The notes below the pieces were generated by a model. That model had not been told where the DNA came from, made no database searches, and saw nothing but the letters and a program-made list of their open reading frames with translations. Position numbers and translations under genes: made by a program. DNA of 23,243 bases, taken from RGIG1934 sp964492545 (GTDB lineage: Bacteria; Bacillota; Clostridia; Lachnospirales; Lachnospiraceae). The stretch spans positions 1 through 23,243 of the forward strand of contig CAZBKO010000029.1 in the NCBI GenBank assembly GCA_964492545.1, read 5' to 3'. This document shows, one piece after another, positions 22,778-23,243 of this stretch (its first letter is position 1; every line of letters begins with the position of its first letter).

Positions 22778-23203
22778 ATGATAATGATAAGTTATTCAAA
22801 ATTATGCAAGAAAATAGATGAGGCAATTAGCAGTGGAAATGATAGAATAATTATTTATCCATTGGGAGAAGACGGTGTGTATGCCAAAAATATACTGAAT
22901 GTACGATATGGAATAGAAGAAGTGGGAATTGTTGACAATAAATTATCGAAAATAAATAATAAAATTCATGATATTTCGTTTATTGAAGAGCATAAAAATG
23001 ATGATGTTAAGATATTATTTACAAGCAGAAACACTCAATTATTATGGGATTTGCAGGCAATGGTTGGCAGAGAGAAAATAATTGATATGTTTGATTTGTT
23101 TGTAAGAGAGTATGGCTCGGAAAAGGTAGGTAAGTTGTCATATGGACCATTAATTGAACAATCTCAAAGGTATGAAAGAATTGGTGCGTTTGTTAGAGTA
23201 TAA
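22778..23203 (+). CDS. Small Rossmann-like protein, probably the N-terminal part of a hexapeptide acyltransferase
   Basis: A 141-residue protein with a Rossmann-like domain like the others in this island: IIIYPLGEDGVYAKNIL from about 24, GIVDNKLSK near 49, and ILFTSRN near 74. After a linker it ends EYGSEKVGKLSYGPLIEQ and ERIGAFVRV. The GKLSYGPL and ERIGAF elements are the beginning of CatB-like left-handed beta-helix O-acetyltransferases, where IGAF is normally followed by CS and the hexapeptide turns. Here a TAA stop comes right after VRV, so the catalytic domain is missing. It may be a 3' truncated gene at the edge of the cassette or a free-standing regulatory domain. AAGGTGA precedes the ATG at 22778. 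The last 40 bases of the window hold no further gene. Confidence 0.75.
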   Translation: MIMISYSKLCKKIDEAISSGNDRIIIYPLGEDGVYAKNILNVRYGIEEVGIVDNKLSKINNKIHDISFIEEHKNDDVKILFTSRNTQLLWDLQAMVGREKIIDMFDLFVREYGSEKVGKLSYGPLIEQSQRYERIGAFVRV

Positions 23204-23243
23204 TTATTATTGGCAAGATTAGTAAAAAAATAAGGGAAGAAGG

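Noticed and set aside
23204..23243. A start of a further gene in the last 40 bases.
   Set aside because: Only an A-rich stretch with a GGGAAGAAGG that could be a ribosome-binding site is visible; no start codon or frame can be supported inside the window.

Overview
The window looks like a piece of a motile, low-G+C Firmicutes chromosome, most likely Lachnospiraceae (the Roseburia / Lachnospira-[Eubacterium] eligens / Agathobacter / Butyrivibrio type). The grounds are the flagellin C-terminus, AGGAGG-type ribosome-binding sites, strong A+T bias, and a flagellin-Maf-glycan arrangement. The species call is an inference. Every gene I accept is on the + strand, and intergenic gaps are short (the longest, 6564-6756, is about 190 bp).

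Layout: (1) 1-625: the 3' end of a flagellin gene closed by a clear intrinsic terminator. (2) 678-4827: a small hypothetical protein, a Maf-type (DUF115) flagellin glycosyltransferase, a PseB-like UDP-GlcNAc 4,6-dehydratase and a GT2 glycosyltransferase. (3) 4828-6756: two gaps that each carry a copy of an unusual 66-bp repeat, flanking a small membrane-anchored protein and an opine-dehydrogenase-like enzyme. (4) 6757-13334: an aminotransferase, a TagD-like cytidylyltransferase fused to a Gfo/Idh/MocA-type domain, two tandem LicD phosphotransferases and an SGNH-citrate-lyase-ligase-like fusion. (5) 13354-18774: a TylF-like methyltransferase, a CBS-phosphomannose-isomerase cupin, a sialyltransferase-like protein, a short NeuB-type synthase and a NeuA-HAD bifunctional protein. 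(6) 18789-23203: a membrane Rossmann protein, an FrhB-type iron-sulfur protein, a frameshifted polysaccharide pyruvyltransferase, an ATP-grasp ligase and a Rossmann protein that seems to stop where an acyltransferase domain should begin.

Taken together this reads as a flagellin (or surface glycan) glycosylation island. Maf would attach a nonulosonic acid to flagellin. The CBS-cupin, NeuB, NeuA-HAD and sialyltransferase genes could make and transfer a CMP-nonulosonate through a 9-phosphate intermediate; a KDN-like route starting from mannose-6-phosphate fits the gene set best. The opine-dehydrogenase, aminotransferase, cytidylyltransferase and LicD genes could make a CDP-activated amino-alcohol or amino-acid-like group and place it on the glycan by a phosphodiester. 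That second module is the best candidate for an undescribed chemistry. A small Rossmann-like domain recurs in five proteins of the island and may be a shared feature of it.

The early genes (to about 4.8 kb) are visibly richer in G+C than the later ones, which fits an acquired, frequently reshuffled cassette next to a conserved flagellin locus.
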